A stretch of DNA of 64,000 bases from Flavobacterium pectinovorum (GTDB lineage: Bacteria; Bacteroidota; Bacteroidia; Flavobacteriales; Flavobacteriaceae): NCBI RefSeq assembly GCF_006438875.1, contig NZ_RCZH01000002.1:35855-99854 (forward strand). The letters run 5' to 3'. The notes below the pieces were generated by a model. It saw nothing but the letters and a program-made list of their open reading frames with translations. It searched no databases and was not told the origin of the DNA. Of this stretch, positions 48,806 through 57,595 are shown in pieces; within the stretch, counting starts at the first letter, position 1; each line of letters opens with the position of its first letter. The position numbers and the translations under genes were made by a program.

Positions 48806-51445
48806 TTAAAAATTAATCGCTACCGAAAATCTAAAGGCACGTCCTAAAATAGGTCTTGCCATAAACACATCGCTTGCCGCAGAGGTTGTTTGTCTTGGAT
48901 CTCCTTCTGTTAAACCAATTTCGTTGAATAAGTTCGAAGCATCAACTGCAAAACGAAGATTATTATACGTATAATTCAACCCTGCTCCTACTTCTTTATA
49001 AGCTGGTAAAACTTGTTTGTTATCCTGATTCGTGAATTTTTTATCAAAATAAGAGAACTGAACATAAGCGGTAAGATCTTTTGTAATATCTACTTCAGGT
49101 CTTAGATTACAGAAAAATTTAGGGATTCTTCTAGCAGTATTTCCGTTAAAATCAAACGTAGAACCATCAGCATTTGTACCTGTAAAATTATCGTATTCCG
49201 GTTTTTGAACCGTAAACGTAAAATTCAATTTTACGATTTCATATCTTGCATTGGTTTCTACCTCAAGACCAATATTGTTTACGTCAGCAAATTTATTCTC
49301 AGAACTTCCGTCAGATAAGATATCAGTAAAGGCAACATTTTTTAATCCCATGTGGAATAAATTGGCATTCACGTTAAAGAATGAATTAGAATATTTGTAA
49401 CCCAATTCTATTTGATTTACTTCTGTATTCTCCAGTTTGCTTAAGTTTGCAGCATTGTCATAAAATGACTCTTCGATTGGAGATCTAAATCCATGACTGT
49501 AACGAGCATAAGTAGCCATGTTATCATTGAATTTGTAATTTGCAGCACCCGTATAGGACCATTCGCTCACATCATATCTCCAATACGTGTATGGATTCCC
49601 TTTTACCGTTGTTACTGCATCATCAGCCGTATTATTATCCAGAATTCCTAAGTTTTCAGAGAAGAATCTCGCGTTGTCTCTGTAACCTGAGTATTTGTCT
49701 TTATTGTATCTTAAACCAGCGTTGAAAGTCAGATTATCTGTCGCTTTAATTTCTGCGTCAGCGTAAACATCATTCAAAACTCCTTTGGTTTGCGCGTCTC
49801 TCTCTAACCATGTGATTCTTTCTACGCCATTCCAGGTATGATCAACTCCGGTTGTATTGTCTTTTACATTTAATAATCTTGGATTGTCCGAAACATTTAC
49901 CAAATAAGAATTCCAGTTCCAGTATTGATTCGATTTCCAGTTTGAATAGTAGTAACCCGCAGTCAATTTTACAGGATCTAAATCAAAATTAAAAGAGAAA
50001 TTATTCGCAAAATTGTTCATCTTTTTGTCAATATGCCAAAGGTCAGCTCTCATAATTAAAGCATTTGGATCCAATTTTTGTCCGTTATCTACATAAGAAT
50101 AAGTCAGATTGCTGGCTGTTGTATTTTGAACGCTTGTCGCATAAGCATCTTGTGTCCACGGACCTCCATTTGGAAAGATCGCGTTATAATTCAAATCAAT
50201 ATTCGTGTTTTTGAAAGCATTTTTGAAAGTTACTTTCTCCGATATTTTCTTTTTGAATTCAGCTCCAATGGAGTTGATAACCGGATGAGAACCATCTTCT
50301 AAATCTGCGCTAAAAGTTCCGCCGCCATATTGAGGAACATTCAAATGACTGAAGTTTACTGAAGTCAATGTTCCATAATTTGGATTAAATCCTGGGATTC
50401 CTTCAATTTTTCCGTTATTGCTTTTTAAAGGAATTGGTAAATAGAATGTATTTCTGTCATCAAGGTGTTTAAAATTCACTCTTAAATAATCGTCATCATC
50501 AAATTTATAGGTAATATTTCCTTTTATCTGACCTCCTTTATTTGCTGTAAATCCAGTATTTCTTACGCCATTATCAGCTCTGTAAAAACCTCCAACATTA
50601 AAAAATAATTTATCCTTAATTAAAGCACCTGATAAATTAAGATCCGTTCTGAACATTCCGTAATCTGAAGTCGTGAATTTTGCTCTTCCCATAAATTCAT
50701 TCTGACCCGTTTTTGAAATAAAATTGATGATCCCTCCAGGAGCATTGTTGGCAAAAATAGATGCCGAACCTCCACGAACTGCTTCCATTTTACTCACGGT
50801 TTCATCAAGTCTGTAAAATGTATCAGCGTTAGCAAATTGCAATGCTCCATCTTCAAAAACTGCTAATCCGTCTTCCTGAATTTGTACATATTCATAAGCT
50901 CCCGCAGATGGAATTCCTCTTGCGAAAAGGTTATTTCCAATTTCTCCTCCAGATGCCTCAACTACAAATCCGGGAATTGTCTGCAATAAAGCCGCCGTGC
51001 TTGATGGTGCTCTGTCTTCGATTGCTTTTGCTCCCATTGTAGTAATCGCAACGCTGGATTCCAATTTAGATCTTGGAGCTGATGATCCTGTAACCACAAC
51101 TTCTTTCAAACTTTGTGATTCTCCTTCCAGAAGTAAATTTACCTCTAAAGATTCTCCTTCCTTTATTGCAATTTTTTTCTCGAAGGTTTTATAACCCACA
51201 TTTGTTGCAATAATGGTATAAGTTCCGGCTTCGATATTAGAGAATGAATACCCTCCGTTTTCATCCGTAATCGTACTTTTTCCTGTTTCCTTAAGAGATA
51301 CATTGGCTCCGGGAACCGTTACTCCGCTATCGTCGAGTACTTTTCCTGAAATTGTATTGGTATTTTGGGCAAACCCATTATTTGGTAAAAAAAATAGGCA
51401 AAACATTAAAAGTAATGTACCTAAATACTGGTGTAGCTTTTTCAT
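48806..51445 (-). CDS. TonB-dependent receptor, probably for an oligosaccharide such as trehalose
   Basis: 879 residues. Signal peptide (LHQYLGTLLLMFCLFFLPNN). A carboxypeptidase-like domain (about 30-110: ISGKVLDDSGVTVPGANVSL, TITDENGGYSFSNIEAGTYT), plug with MEAVRGGSASIFANNAPGGI, and a 22-strand barrel ending RFSVAINF. There is no SusD-type partner next to it, so it is a stand-alone receptor. First gene of the operon with MFS permease and trehalase. The promoter TAAGTTTG (minus strand, 51485-51492) lies close to two LacI-type operators. Confidence 0.88.
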   Translation of the reverse strand: MKKLHQYLGTLLLMFCLFFLPNNGFAQNTNTISGKVLDDSGVTVPGANVSLKETGKSTITDENGGYSFSNIEAGTYTIIATNVGYKTFEKKIAIKEGESLEVNLLLEGESQSLKEVVVTGSSAPRSKLESSVAITTMGAKAIEDRAPSSTAALLQTIPGFVVEASGGEIGNNLFARGIPSAGAYEYVQIQEDGLAVFEDGALQFANADTFYRLDETVSKMEAVRGGSASIFANNAPGGIINFISKTGQNEFMGRAKFTTSDYGMFRTDLNLSGALIKDKLFFNVGGFYRADNGVRNTGFTANKGGQIKGNITYKFDDDDYLRVNFKHLDDRNTFYLPIPLKSNNGKIEGIPGFNPNYGTLTSVNFSHLNVPQYGGGTFSADLEDGSHPVINSIGAEFKKKISEKVTFKNAFKNTNIDLNYNAIFPNGGPWTQDAYATSVQNTTASNLTYSYVDNGQKLDPNALIMRADLWHIDKKMNNFANNFSFNFDLDPVKLTAGYYYSNWKSNQYWNWNSYLVNVSDNPRLLNVKDNTTGVDHTWNGVERITWLERDAQTKGVLNDVYADAEIKATDNLTFNAGLRYNKDKYSGYRDNARFFSENLGILDNNTADDAVTTVKGNPYTYWRYDVSEWSYTGAANYKFNDNMATYARYSHGFRSPIEESFYDNAANLSKLENTEVNQIELGYKYSNSFFNVNANLFHMGLKNVAFTDILSDGSSENKFADVNNIGLEVETNARYEIVKLNFTFTVQKPEYDNFTGTNADGSTFDFNGNTARRIPKFFCNLRPEVDITKDLTAYVQFSYFDKKFTNQDNKQVLPAYKEVGAGLNYTYNNLRFAVDASNLFNEIGLTEGDPRQTTSAASDVFMARPILGRAFRFSVAINF

Positions 51446-51526
51446 TTTTTTGTTCGGTTAGTTAGTAATTATGGTTATCACTGTCAAACTTAACAACTAA
51501 TAATAAGGAATATAGCAATTTAAAAT

Positions 51527-51562
51527 CGAAAACGTTTTCGAAAAGACCTAAAACGTTTTCGG
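51527..51562. promoter_or_regulatory. Two LacI-type operators 21 bp apart
   Basis: CGAAAACGTTTTCG (51527-51540) is a perfect palindrome; TAAAACGTTTTCGG is the second copy. The AAAACGTTTT cores start at 51529 and 51550, 21 bp (two helical turns) apart. They lie between the divergent receptor operon and lacI-type gene, upstream of the receptor -7 box. Confidence 0.8.
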
Positions 51563-51608
51563 AACTTAAAATTTTATCAATGCAGTTTATTTTTAGTACT
51601 TTTATTTC

Positions 51609-52634
51609 ATGAATGACACAAAATTAATAGATATAGCCTCCGCGTTAGGAATTTCGGTTACAACGGTTTCAAAAGCACTAAAAGGTTATACCGATATTAG
51701 TAAAGCTACGCGCGCCAGAGTTATTGAAATGGCTGAAACAATGAACTACATCCCAAACTCTGTCGCGGTAAATCTTAGGACTAATGAAACCAAAACTATT
51801 GGTGTCATTATTCCCGCTACCGTGCATCATTTTTTTTCCAGTGTCTTAAATGGAATTTTAGAAGAAGCGGAAAAAAGAGGATATCTTGTCATTATATTAC
51901 AATCGAATGAAAAATACGAACTCGAGAAAAAACAACTTGCTTTATTAATTCAAAAACGGGTTGACGGCGTTTTAATGTCACTTTCAAACGAGACAGATGA
52001 TTTTACTCATATTAATGAAGCCATCCGAAAAAATACTCCTGTTGTTTTGTTTGATAAAATTGCCAAAAGAGTTGATTGCTCCAAAGTAGTTATTAATGAT
52101 GCAAAAGCGGCTTATGATGCCGTTACCTACCTTATTAATAAAGGATATAAAAAAATCGCTCATTTTAGAGGTTCTTATGTTCCGCAAAACTCGATTGATC
52201 GCTTTCTTGGCTATAAAAGAGCTCTTGAAGCACACGGAATTGAGTATGATTCAAAACTGGTTTACGTTTGTGATAACAATACCGATTTTGAAGACGGCTA
52301 CGAAAATGCTCAAAAGATAATGACCGAAAATCCGGATATAGACGCCATTTTTGCGATTACAGATTTAGTCGCTATCGGAATTATTAAATATTTTAATGAA
52401 GCCGGAATAAAAACTCCTGAGCAGGTTGCCGTTTTTGGCTTTAGTAATTGGTTTATGAGTACTGTTATTTCACCTAAATTAACGACTATTGATCAGCCCG
52501 GATTCGAAATGGGACATCAGGCAGTTTCCCTTTTGATCGATGAAATTATGGATATAAAAGAACATCGTCCGGTAACACATCAAATTATTGAACTTCCTAC
52601 AAGAATCATTGAACGAGAATCGACAGTTAAATGA
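51609..52634 (+). CDS. LacI-family regulator of the trehalose-type locus
   Basis: 341 residues. HTH and hinge: KLIDIASALGISVTTVSKAL, KGYTDISKATRARVIEMAE, then PNSVAVNLRTNETKTIGVII. A periplasmic-binding-protein-like effector domain follows (about 60-340) with DAIFAITDLVAIGIIKYF and GFSNWFMSTVISPKLTTIDQ. Divergent from the receptor operon, with the palindromic operators between them, so it probably senses the sugar or its phosphate and controls uptake and hydrolysis. Confidence 0.92.
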   Translation: MNDTKLIDIASALGISVTTVSKALKGYTDISKATRARVIEMAETMNYIPNSVAVNLRTNETKTIGVIIPATVHHFFSSVLNGILEEAEKRGYLVIILQSNEKYELEKKQLALLIQKRVDGVLMSLSNETDDFTHINEAIRKNTPVVLFDKIAKRVDCSKVVINDAKAAYDAVTYLINKGYKKIAHFRGSYVPQNSIDRFLGYKRALEAHGIEYDSKLVYVCDNNTDFEDGYENAQKIMTENPDIDAIFAITDLVAIGIIKYFNEAGIKTPEQVAVFGFSNWFMSTVISPKLTTIDQPGFEMGHQAVSLLIDEIMDIKEHRPVTHQIIELPTRIIERESTVK

Positions 52635-52675
52635 TTTTTTAGTTTTAACTTTGCCTCAATTCTTAAAAAGCATCA

Positions 52676-53029
52676 ATGTTTCCAATTCCTGAAAATACCG
52701 ATTTTTTATTGGCTGATGCCGAAAAAGAAAACTTATATCTAAGCTTAATTGAACAAATTAATAAAGACTTTAATTTGGCAAACGAAGGCATAGATTTTCC
52801 ATTAAGTATTTCTCCCGATGAATTAAAAATTCAACTTCACGAAAAAATTTATCGAATGATTCAGTACAAATTTGCTGAATATCTAAACCTGCTTTATATT
52901 ATCGATGTATCGGAAAGTGAAATAAAAAAACTAGATGGTTCTGATTTGGTAATTCTGGCTGAACAAGTTTCTTTTTTAGTATTGAAAAGAGAATGGCAGA
53001 AGGTTTGGTTTAGGAAGAATTTTAAGTAA
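52676..53029 (+). CDS. Small conserved-looking hypothetical protein
   Basis: 117 residues, mostly helical with acidic N-terminus (FPIPENTDFLLADAEKENLY) and a basic end (REWQKVWFRKNFK). No signal peptide, membrane helix or known motif. It starts 41 nt after the LacI gene. I do not recognise the family. Confidence 0.6.
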   Translation: MFPIPENTDFLLADAEKENLYLSLIEQINKDFNLANEGIDFPLSISPDELKIQLHEKIYRMIQYKFAEYLNLLYIIDVSESEIKKLDGSDLVILAEQVSFLVLKREWQKVWFRKNFK

Positions 53030-53097
53030 AAAAGGGACAAAGGTTCAAAGTTGCAAAGGGACAGAGGCTTTTTTCTTGAGGACATTTCTACAAAACA

Positions 53098-53176
53098 AAT
53101 CATTCCGAAGGAATTTTTTAAAGCAGTTCCGAAGGAACAAAAGATATTGTAGGGATGGATTTTAATCCATTCTACG
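53098..53176. repeat. Repeat with GGATGGATTTTAATCCAT palindrome
   Basis: ATTCCGAAGGAATT, CAGTTCCGAAGGAACAAAAG, ATATTGTAGGGATGG and ATTTTAATCCATTCTACG. Inverse copy of 16790-16835. Confidence 0.7.
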
Positions 53177-53211
53177 CAATCATAATCACATTTATAACCA
53201 TAACCGCAATC

Positions 53212-53314
53212 TTGTCTTTCTGAGGAACGAAAAATCTCCGTAAGAAACTCGACCACCTATTTTCAAATCTTTGCGGAGGTACTTGTGGAGATTCTTCGTT
53301 CCTCAGAATGACAA
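53212..53314. repeat. About 100-bp inverted repeat, copy 3 of the MITE-like family
   Basis: TTGTCTTTCTGAGGAACGAA and AAATCTCC at the left pair with GGAGATTCTTCG and TTCCTCAGAATGACAA at the right. The middle has TAAGAAACTC. Same length class as copies at 16668 and 20227. Confidence 0.8.
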
Positions 53315-53502
53315 ATTGGGTGGATAAAACAATAAACGACAAACCCGACAGGTTTTAAAAAACCTGTCGGGTTTACTGTTTCGTATAATCTGTATTTTCC
53401 AAAAGAAAAACTCTCTATAAACTTTTTTTTGCACAGTCCTTTTTCAACCTTTGAACCTTTGCCACTCTGTAACTTTGAACCTTTCAAAAACCTCTGAACC
53501 TT

Positions 53503-54054
53503 TTAGAAATATACTCTCACAAAAGGCATAAACCCAGACCCGTAAAGACTTGTTTGTGCATTGTACAAAACATCATAACGTGCACCAATAGTCACACTTC
53601 CGGTTCTGTAACCTGCACCAAGATATAAGGCAGTATTCCAATAATTATCAGAGTAACTTGGTCGATATGGCGTCGAATCATAACTTGTATTTACACGCAC
53701 TTGTTCTAACTCTGCCGACAATTGAATTTCAGGAATTGGATTTACAAGTGTAACCAAACTTCCGCCGTAAACAAAGGAGTCATAATAGTTTTTTGAAGAT
53801 AAATAACCAAATTGAAGACCAACTCCAACCGCCAAAATTTCATTTACATTGTAGATTGCGCTTGGCATAACCGAGATATCCGTATAACCGGAACCTATTC
53901 CTAAACCAAGACCACCACCAAACTGAACTTTATCCCAAAAATGATTGCTGTTATCGATAACGTACTTTTGCTGTGCAATTGCCGAACTTGAAAAGAAGAC
54001 TATCAAAATCACAAAAAATGTTTTGAAAACGATTGAAATTTGATTTATATTCAT
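53503..54054 (-). CDS. Exported beta-barrel protein, outer-membrane type
   Basis: 183 residues from ATG 54054; a longer frame to 54150 adds unlikely residues before the signal peptide. Signal peptide (IVFKTFFVILIVFFSSSAIAQ). The mature part is short amphipathic strands (VQFGGGLGLGIGSGYTDISV, AVGVGLQFGYLSS) and ends SGFMPFVRVYF with terminal Phe, typical for an eight-strand outer-membrane barrel. No specific function recognised. Divergent from sucA. Confidence 0.7.
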   Translation of the reverse strand: MNINQISIVFKTFFVILIVFFSSSAIAQQKYVIDNSNHFWDKVQFGGGLGLGIGSGYTDISVMPSAIYNVNEILAVGVGLQFGYLSSKNYYDSFVYGGSLVTLVNPIPEIQLSAELEQVRVNTSYDSTPYRPSYSDNYWNTALYLGAGYRTGSVTIGARYDVLYNAQTSLYGSGFMPFVRVYF

Positions 54055-54126
54055 AGTTGGATCTATTTTTAACAAATTTTTACGTAAAAGTACGTAAAAA
54101 AAAGATTTAAATAAATGCGATTGTTG

Positions 54127-54134
54127 TACTTTTG
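54127..54134 (+). promoter_or_regulatory. -7 box of sucA
   Basis: TACTTTTG (TAnnTTTG) 36 bp before the ATG at 54171. The -33 element is not clear. Confidence 0.45.
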
Positions 54135-54170
54135 CCATTCTATTTAACAAAAAGTATATTCACTAATATT

Positions 54171-56945
54171 ATGGATAGGTTTTCATTTTTAAATGCAGCG
54201 CATACAGAGTTTTTCGCACAATTATATGATCAGTATTTAGTAAATCCAGATAGCGTTGAGCCAAGCTGGAGAAGTTTCTTTCAAGGTTTCGACTTTGGAC
54301 AAACGACTTATAATGACGAAAATCCAGTTCAACGAATCGTTGAATATGTGACTAGCGACAACACAGATTGTAGTCTTGTTTCAGAAAAACTACAAAAAGA
54401 ATTCAATGTACTAAAATTAATCGATGGATACCGCACCAGAGGACATTTGTTTACAAAAACAAATCCGGTTCGTGACCGTAGAACATCGTCTCCAACTTTG
54501 GATATCGAAAATTTTGGATTAACAACTGCTGATCTTTCAACAGTTTTTGATGCTGCTCAGACTATCGGAGTAGGACCTTCGACATTACAAGACATTGTAA
54601 CACGTCTTAAATCTATTTACTGCCAGCATATTGGTATTGAATACATGTACATCAGAAATCCTGGCGTTGTAAAATGGATTCAGGATAAATTAGCTGTAAA
54701 TGTTAATCAGCCTAATTTCTCTTCTGAAGAAAAGAAAATTATCTTAGATAAATTAAATCAAGCCGTTTCTTTCGAGAACTTCTTACATACTAAATATGTT
54801 GGTCAAAAAAGATTCTCACTAGAAGGTGGTGAATCTATCATTCCGGCTTTAGACGCTTTGATCGAACAAGCTGCTGAAAAAGGTGTTGAACAATTCGTAA
54901 TGGGAATGGCTCACCGTGGTCGTTTGAACGTTTTGGCAAACATCTTCGGAAAATCAACTCAAGATATCTTTGGTGAGTTTGACGGTAAAGATTACGATCA
55001 GGAATACTTTGATGGTGACGTAAAATACCATTTAGGTCTTACGGCTGACAAAAAAACAAGAACAGGAAAAAATATCAATATCAATTTAGCACCAAACCCT
55101 TCTCACTTAGAAACGGTTGGAGCTGTAATTGAAGGAATTACAAGAGCTAAGCAAGATAAATATTATGCTGACGATTTCTCTAAAGTATTACCTATCGCCG
55201 TTCACGGAGATGCTGCAATTGCAGGTCAGGGTATCTTGTACGAAATCATTCAAATGGCTCAGCTTGACGGTTACAAAACCGGAGGTACAATCCATATCGT
55301 AATCAACAATCAGGTTGGATTTACAACCAATTATTTAGACGCTCGTTCTTCAACTTATTGTACCGATGTTGCCAAAGTAACACTTTCACCAGTATTACAC
55401 GTAAATGCTGATGATGCTGAAGCTGTGGTACATGCAGTATCTTTTGCATTAGATTACAGAATGCAATTTGGACGTGACGTATTTATCGATTTATTAGGAT
55501 ACAGAAAATACGGTCATAACGAAGGTGACGAACCTCGTTTTACACAACCGGTTTTATATAAAATCATCGCAAAACATAAAAATCCAAGAGATATTTATGC
55601 AGAGAAATTATTGTCTGACGGCGTAATTGATGCTTTATATGTAAACGCTTTAGAAAAAGAGTACAAATCTAATATGGAGGAGAACTTAGAAGCTTCCCGT
55701 AAAAAAGATTTGACAATTATCACTCCATTCATGAAAAACGAATGGGACGGATTTGTTCAGGTAACTGATACACAAATGCTTCAAAAAGTAGATACTGCTT
55801 TTGACAAAAAAGGATTGGATTCTATCATAAGCACAATCTCGACTTTACCAGCTGACAAAAAATTCATCAGTAAAATATCTAAAATTGTAACGGATAGAAA
55901 AACTGGATACGACAATAATACTATCGATTGGGGAACAGCAGAATCTCTGGCTTACGGTTCTCTTTTGACAGAAGGATTTGATGTTCGTATTTCAGGTCAG
56001 GACGTAGAGCGTGGTACATTCTCTCACCGTCACGCTGTAGTTAAAGTAGAAGATTCTGAAGAAGAAGTAATTCTATTGGATGCTATCGAAAACAAAAAAG
56101 GAAAATTTGGTGTATTCAATTCTCTTTTATCTGAGTATGGAGTTCTTGGTTTTGATTACGGATATGCATTGGCAAATCCAAATGCCTTAACGATTTGGGA
56201 AGCACAATTTGGAGATTTCTCTAATGGAGCTCAAATTATGATTGACCAGTATATTTCATGTGGTGAAGATAAATGGAACAACCAAAATGGTATCGTTTTA
56301 TTATTGCCTCACGGATATGAAGGACAAGGTGCAGAACACTCTTCTGCAAGAATGGAGCGTTACTTACAACTTTGTGCAAGACAAAATATGTATGTAGCAG
56401 ATTGTACAACTCCAGCCAATTTCTTCCACTTGTTGAGAAGACAAATGAAAACGAATTTCCGTAAACCTTTGGTAGTTTTCTCTCCAAAAAGTTTATTGCG
56501 TGATCCAAGATGTGTATCTACAGTTGAGGAATTAGCAAAAGGAAGTTTCCAGGAAACTATTGATGATAATGCAGTAGATAAAAAAGCAGTAAAAACGTTA
56601 GTTTTCGTTACCGGTAAATTCTATTATGACATTGTTGCTGAGAGAGAAAACAACGGAAGAAATGATGTAGCAGTAGTTCGTATTGAGCAATTGTTCCCAT
56701 TACCTGTTGAGCAGCTTAAAGCAATTATTGCACAATATCCAAATGCAGATGATTATGTTTGGGCACAAGAAGAGCCTAAAAACATGGGAGCTTACAGCTT
56801 TATGCTAATGAACTTTGATCTTGTAAAATGGAGATTAGCATCATTAAAAGCTTACGCTGCACCAGCATCAGGAAGTTACACACGTGCAAAACGTCGTCAT
56901 GCAGATGCAATTAGAATGGTATTCGATAAAAATTTATTCAGATAG
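54171..56945 (+). CDS. sucA: 2-oxoglutarate dehydrogenase E1 component
   Basis: 924 residues from ATG 54171 (MDRFSFLNAAHTEFFAQLYD is the conserved beginning; thirteen upstream codons are rejected). Thiamine diphosphate enzyme: GMAHRGRLNVLANI, GDAAIAGQG, GYRKYGHNEGDEPRFTQP and the C-terminal HGYEGQGAEHSSARMERYLQ are all present. Catalyses decarboxylation of 2-oxoglutarate and transfer of the succinyl group to E2 in the TCA cycle. sucB follows after one intervening gene; E3 is not in the window. Confidence 0.97.
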   Translation: MDRFSFLNAAHTEFFAQLYDQYLVNPDSVEPSWRSFFQGFDFGQTTYNDENPVQRIVEYVTSDNTDCSLVSEKLQKEFNVLKLIDGYRTRGHLFTKTNPVRDRRTSSPTLDIENFGLTTADLSTVFDAAQTIGVGPSTLQDIVTRLKSIYCQHIGIEYMYIRNPGVVKWIQDKLAVNVNQPNFSSEEKKIILDKLNQAVSFENFLHTKYVGQKRFSLEGGESIIPALDALIEQAAEKGVEQFVMGMAHRGRLNVLANIFGKSTQDIFGEFDGKDYDQEYFDGDVKYHLGLTADKKTRTGKNININLAPNPSHLETVGAVIEGITRAKQDKYYADDFSKVLPIAVHGDAAIAGQGILYEIIQMAQLDGYKTGGTIHIVINNQVGFTTNYLDARSSTYCTDVAKVTLSPVLHVNADDAEAVVHAVSFALDYRMQFGRDVFIDLLGYRKYGHNEGDEPRFTQPVLYKIIAKHKNPRDIYAEKLLSDGVIDALYVNALEKEYKSNMEENLEASRKKDLTIITPFMKNEWDGFVQVTDTQMLQKVDTAFDKKGLDSIISTISTLPADKKFISKISKIVTDRKTGYDNNTIDWGTAESLAYGSLLTEGFDVRISGQDVERGTFSHRHAVVKVEDSEEEVILLDAIENKKGKFGVFNSLLSEYGVLGFDYGYALANPNALTIWEAQFGDFSNGAQIMIDQYISCGEDKWNNQNGIVLLLPHGYEGQGAEHSSARMERYLQLCARQNMYVADCTTPANFFHLLRRQMKTNFRKPLVVFSPKSLLRDPRCVSTVEELAKGSFQETIDDNAVDKKAVKTLVFVTGKFYYDIVAERENNGRNDVAVVRIEQLFPLPVEQLKAIIAQYPNADDYVWAQEEPKNMGAYSFMLMNFDLVKWRLASLKAYAAPASGSYTRAKRRHADAIRMVFDKNLFR

Positions 56946-56946
56946 T

Positions 56947-57519
56947 ATGAAAAAAATACTAATTCTGTTTTTTGCAATACTATCGATTACAGGTTATTCA
57001 CAGGAATTAAGAAAACCGGCTGAAGGGAAATCAATCGTTTATTTCGTAAGATCTTCAGGAGCTGGAGCTTTAATAAATTTTAAATATTTTGATGGAGAAA
57101 AATACTTAGGTAAATTCAACTACGGTAAATATTTAGTTTACGAATGCGAACCAGGTAAGCATATTTTTTGGTCGCGCTCTGAAAACACAGACTTTATTAA
57201 TGCAGAACTTGATCCCGGGAAAATTTACATAATTGATTCTGAAGGTCAAATGGGCTTTATAAAAGCAGGAGTAGTATTAGTTCCGTTTAGTCCTCATCCA
57301 GGGAGTTATAAAACACCCAAGAAATTTGAAAAAAAGAAGGCTGCGATCCTTAAATCAATTTCAGAAAATAAAGAATACATTGCTACGGATGTCGATTTGA
57401 AAGAAGGTGCCCAAGAATATGAAAGCATCATTAAAAATTCGATAGAAAAATACAATAAATTAACAGCAAAAGGAGAAGTGTTTTTAAAATTACTTCCTTA
57501 TATGTCATACACAAATTAG
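56947..57519 (+). CDS. Exported DUF2846-like protein between sucA and sucB
   Basis: 190 residues from ATG 56947, one base after the sucA stop; a longer frame inside sucA is rejected. Signal peptide (KKILILFFAILSITGYSQ). The domain has KSIVYFVRSSGAG, FKYFDGEKYLGKFNYGKY and ECEPGKHIFWSRSEN, the pattern of DUF2846. The C-terminal 70 residues are helical and charged. Function unknown. Its place inside the sucA-sucB unit is unexpected. Confidence 0.75.
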   Translation: MKKILILFFAILSITGYSQELRKPAEGKSIVYFVRSSGAGALINFKYFDGEKYLGKFNYGKYLVYECEPGKHIFWSRSENTDFINAELDPGKIYIIDSEGQMGFIKAGVVLVPFSPHPGSYKTPKKFEKKKAAILKSISENKEYIATDVDLKEGAQEYESIIKNSIEKYNKLTAKGEVFLKLLPYMSYTN

Positions 57520-57537
57520 ATAAAAAGAATGTTTCAA

Positions 57538-57569
57538 GTTTCAATCCCGATAGCTATCGGGACTGAAAC
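57538..57569. repeat. 32-nt palindromic hairpin before sucB
   Basis: GTTTCA, one mismatch, TCCCGAT agct ATCGGGA, mismatch, TGAAAC. The CCCGATAGCTATCGGG core is a common flavobacterial palindrome. No U-tract, so attenuation or mRNA stability roles are open. Confidence 0.6.
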
Positions 57570-57595
57570 CATAAAAACCTTAAACAAAAAGTAAG

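Larger units (their letters stand above)
53042..53490. repeat. Outer inverted pair of AAAGGTTCAAAG words framing a repeat-filled gap
   Basis: AAAGGTTCAAAGTTGCAAAGG near 53040-53060 faces CAACCTTTGAACCTTTGCCA and AACTTTGAACCTTT near 53447-53483. Between them are nested repeats (53098, 53212), and a perfect AAACCCGACAGGTTTT / AAAACCTGTCGGGTTT hairpin (about 53341-53376). No gene seen in 53030-53502. Confidence 0.6.

Noticed and set aside
53263..53487. Minus-strand open frame in the repeat-rich gap
   Set aside because: Composed of repeats and hairpins only, no protein-like pattern.
56884..56946. Longer start for the DUF2846-like gene inside sucA
   Set aside because: The ATG at 56947 gives a clean signal peptide; the extension is sucA sequence in another frame.
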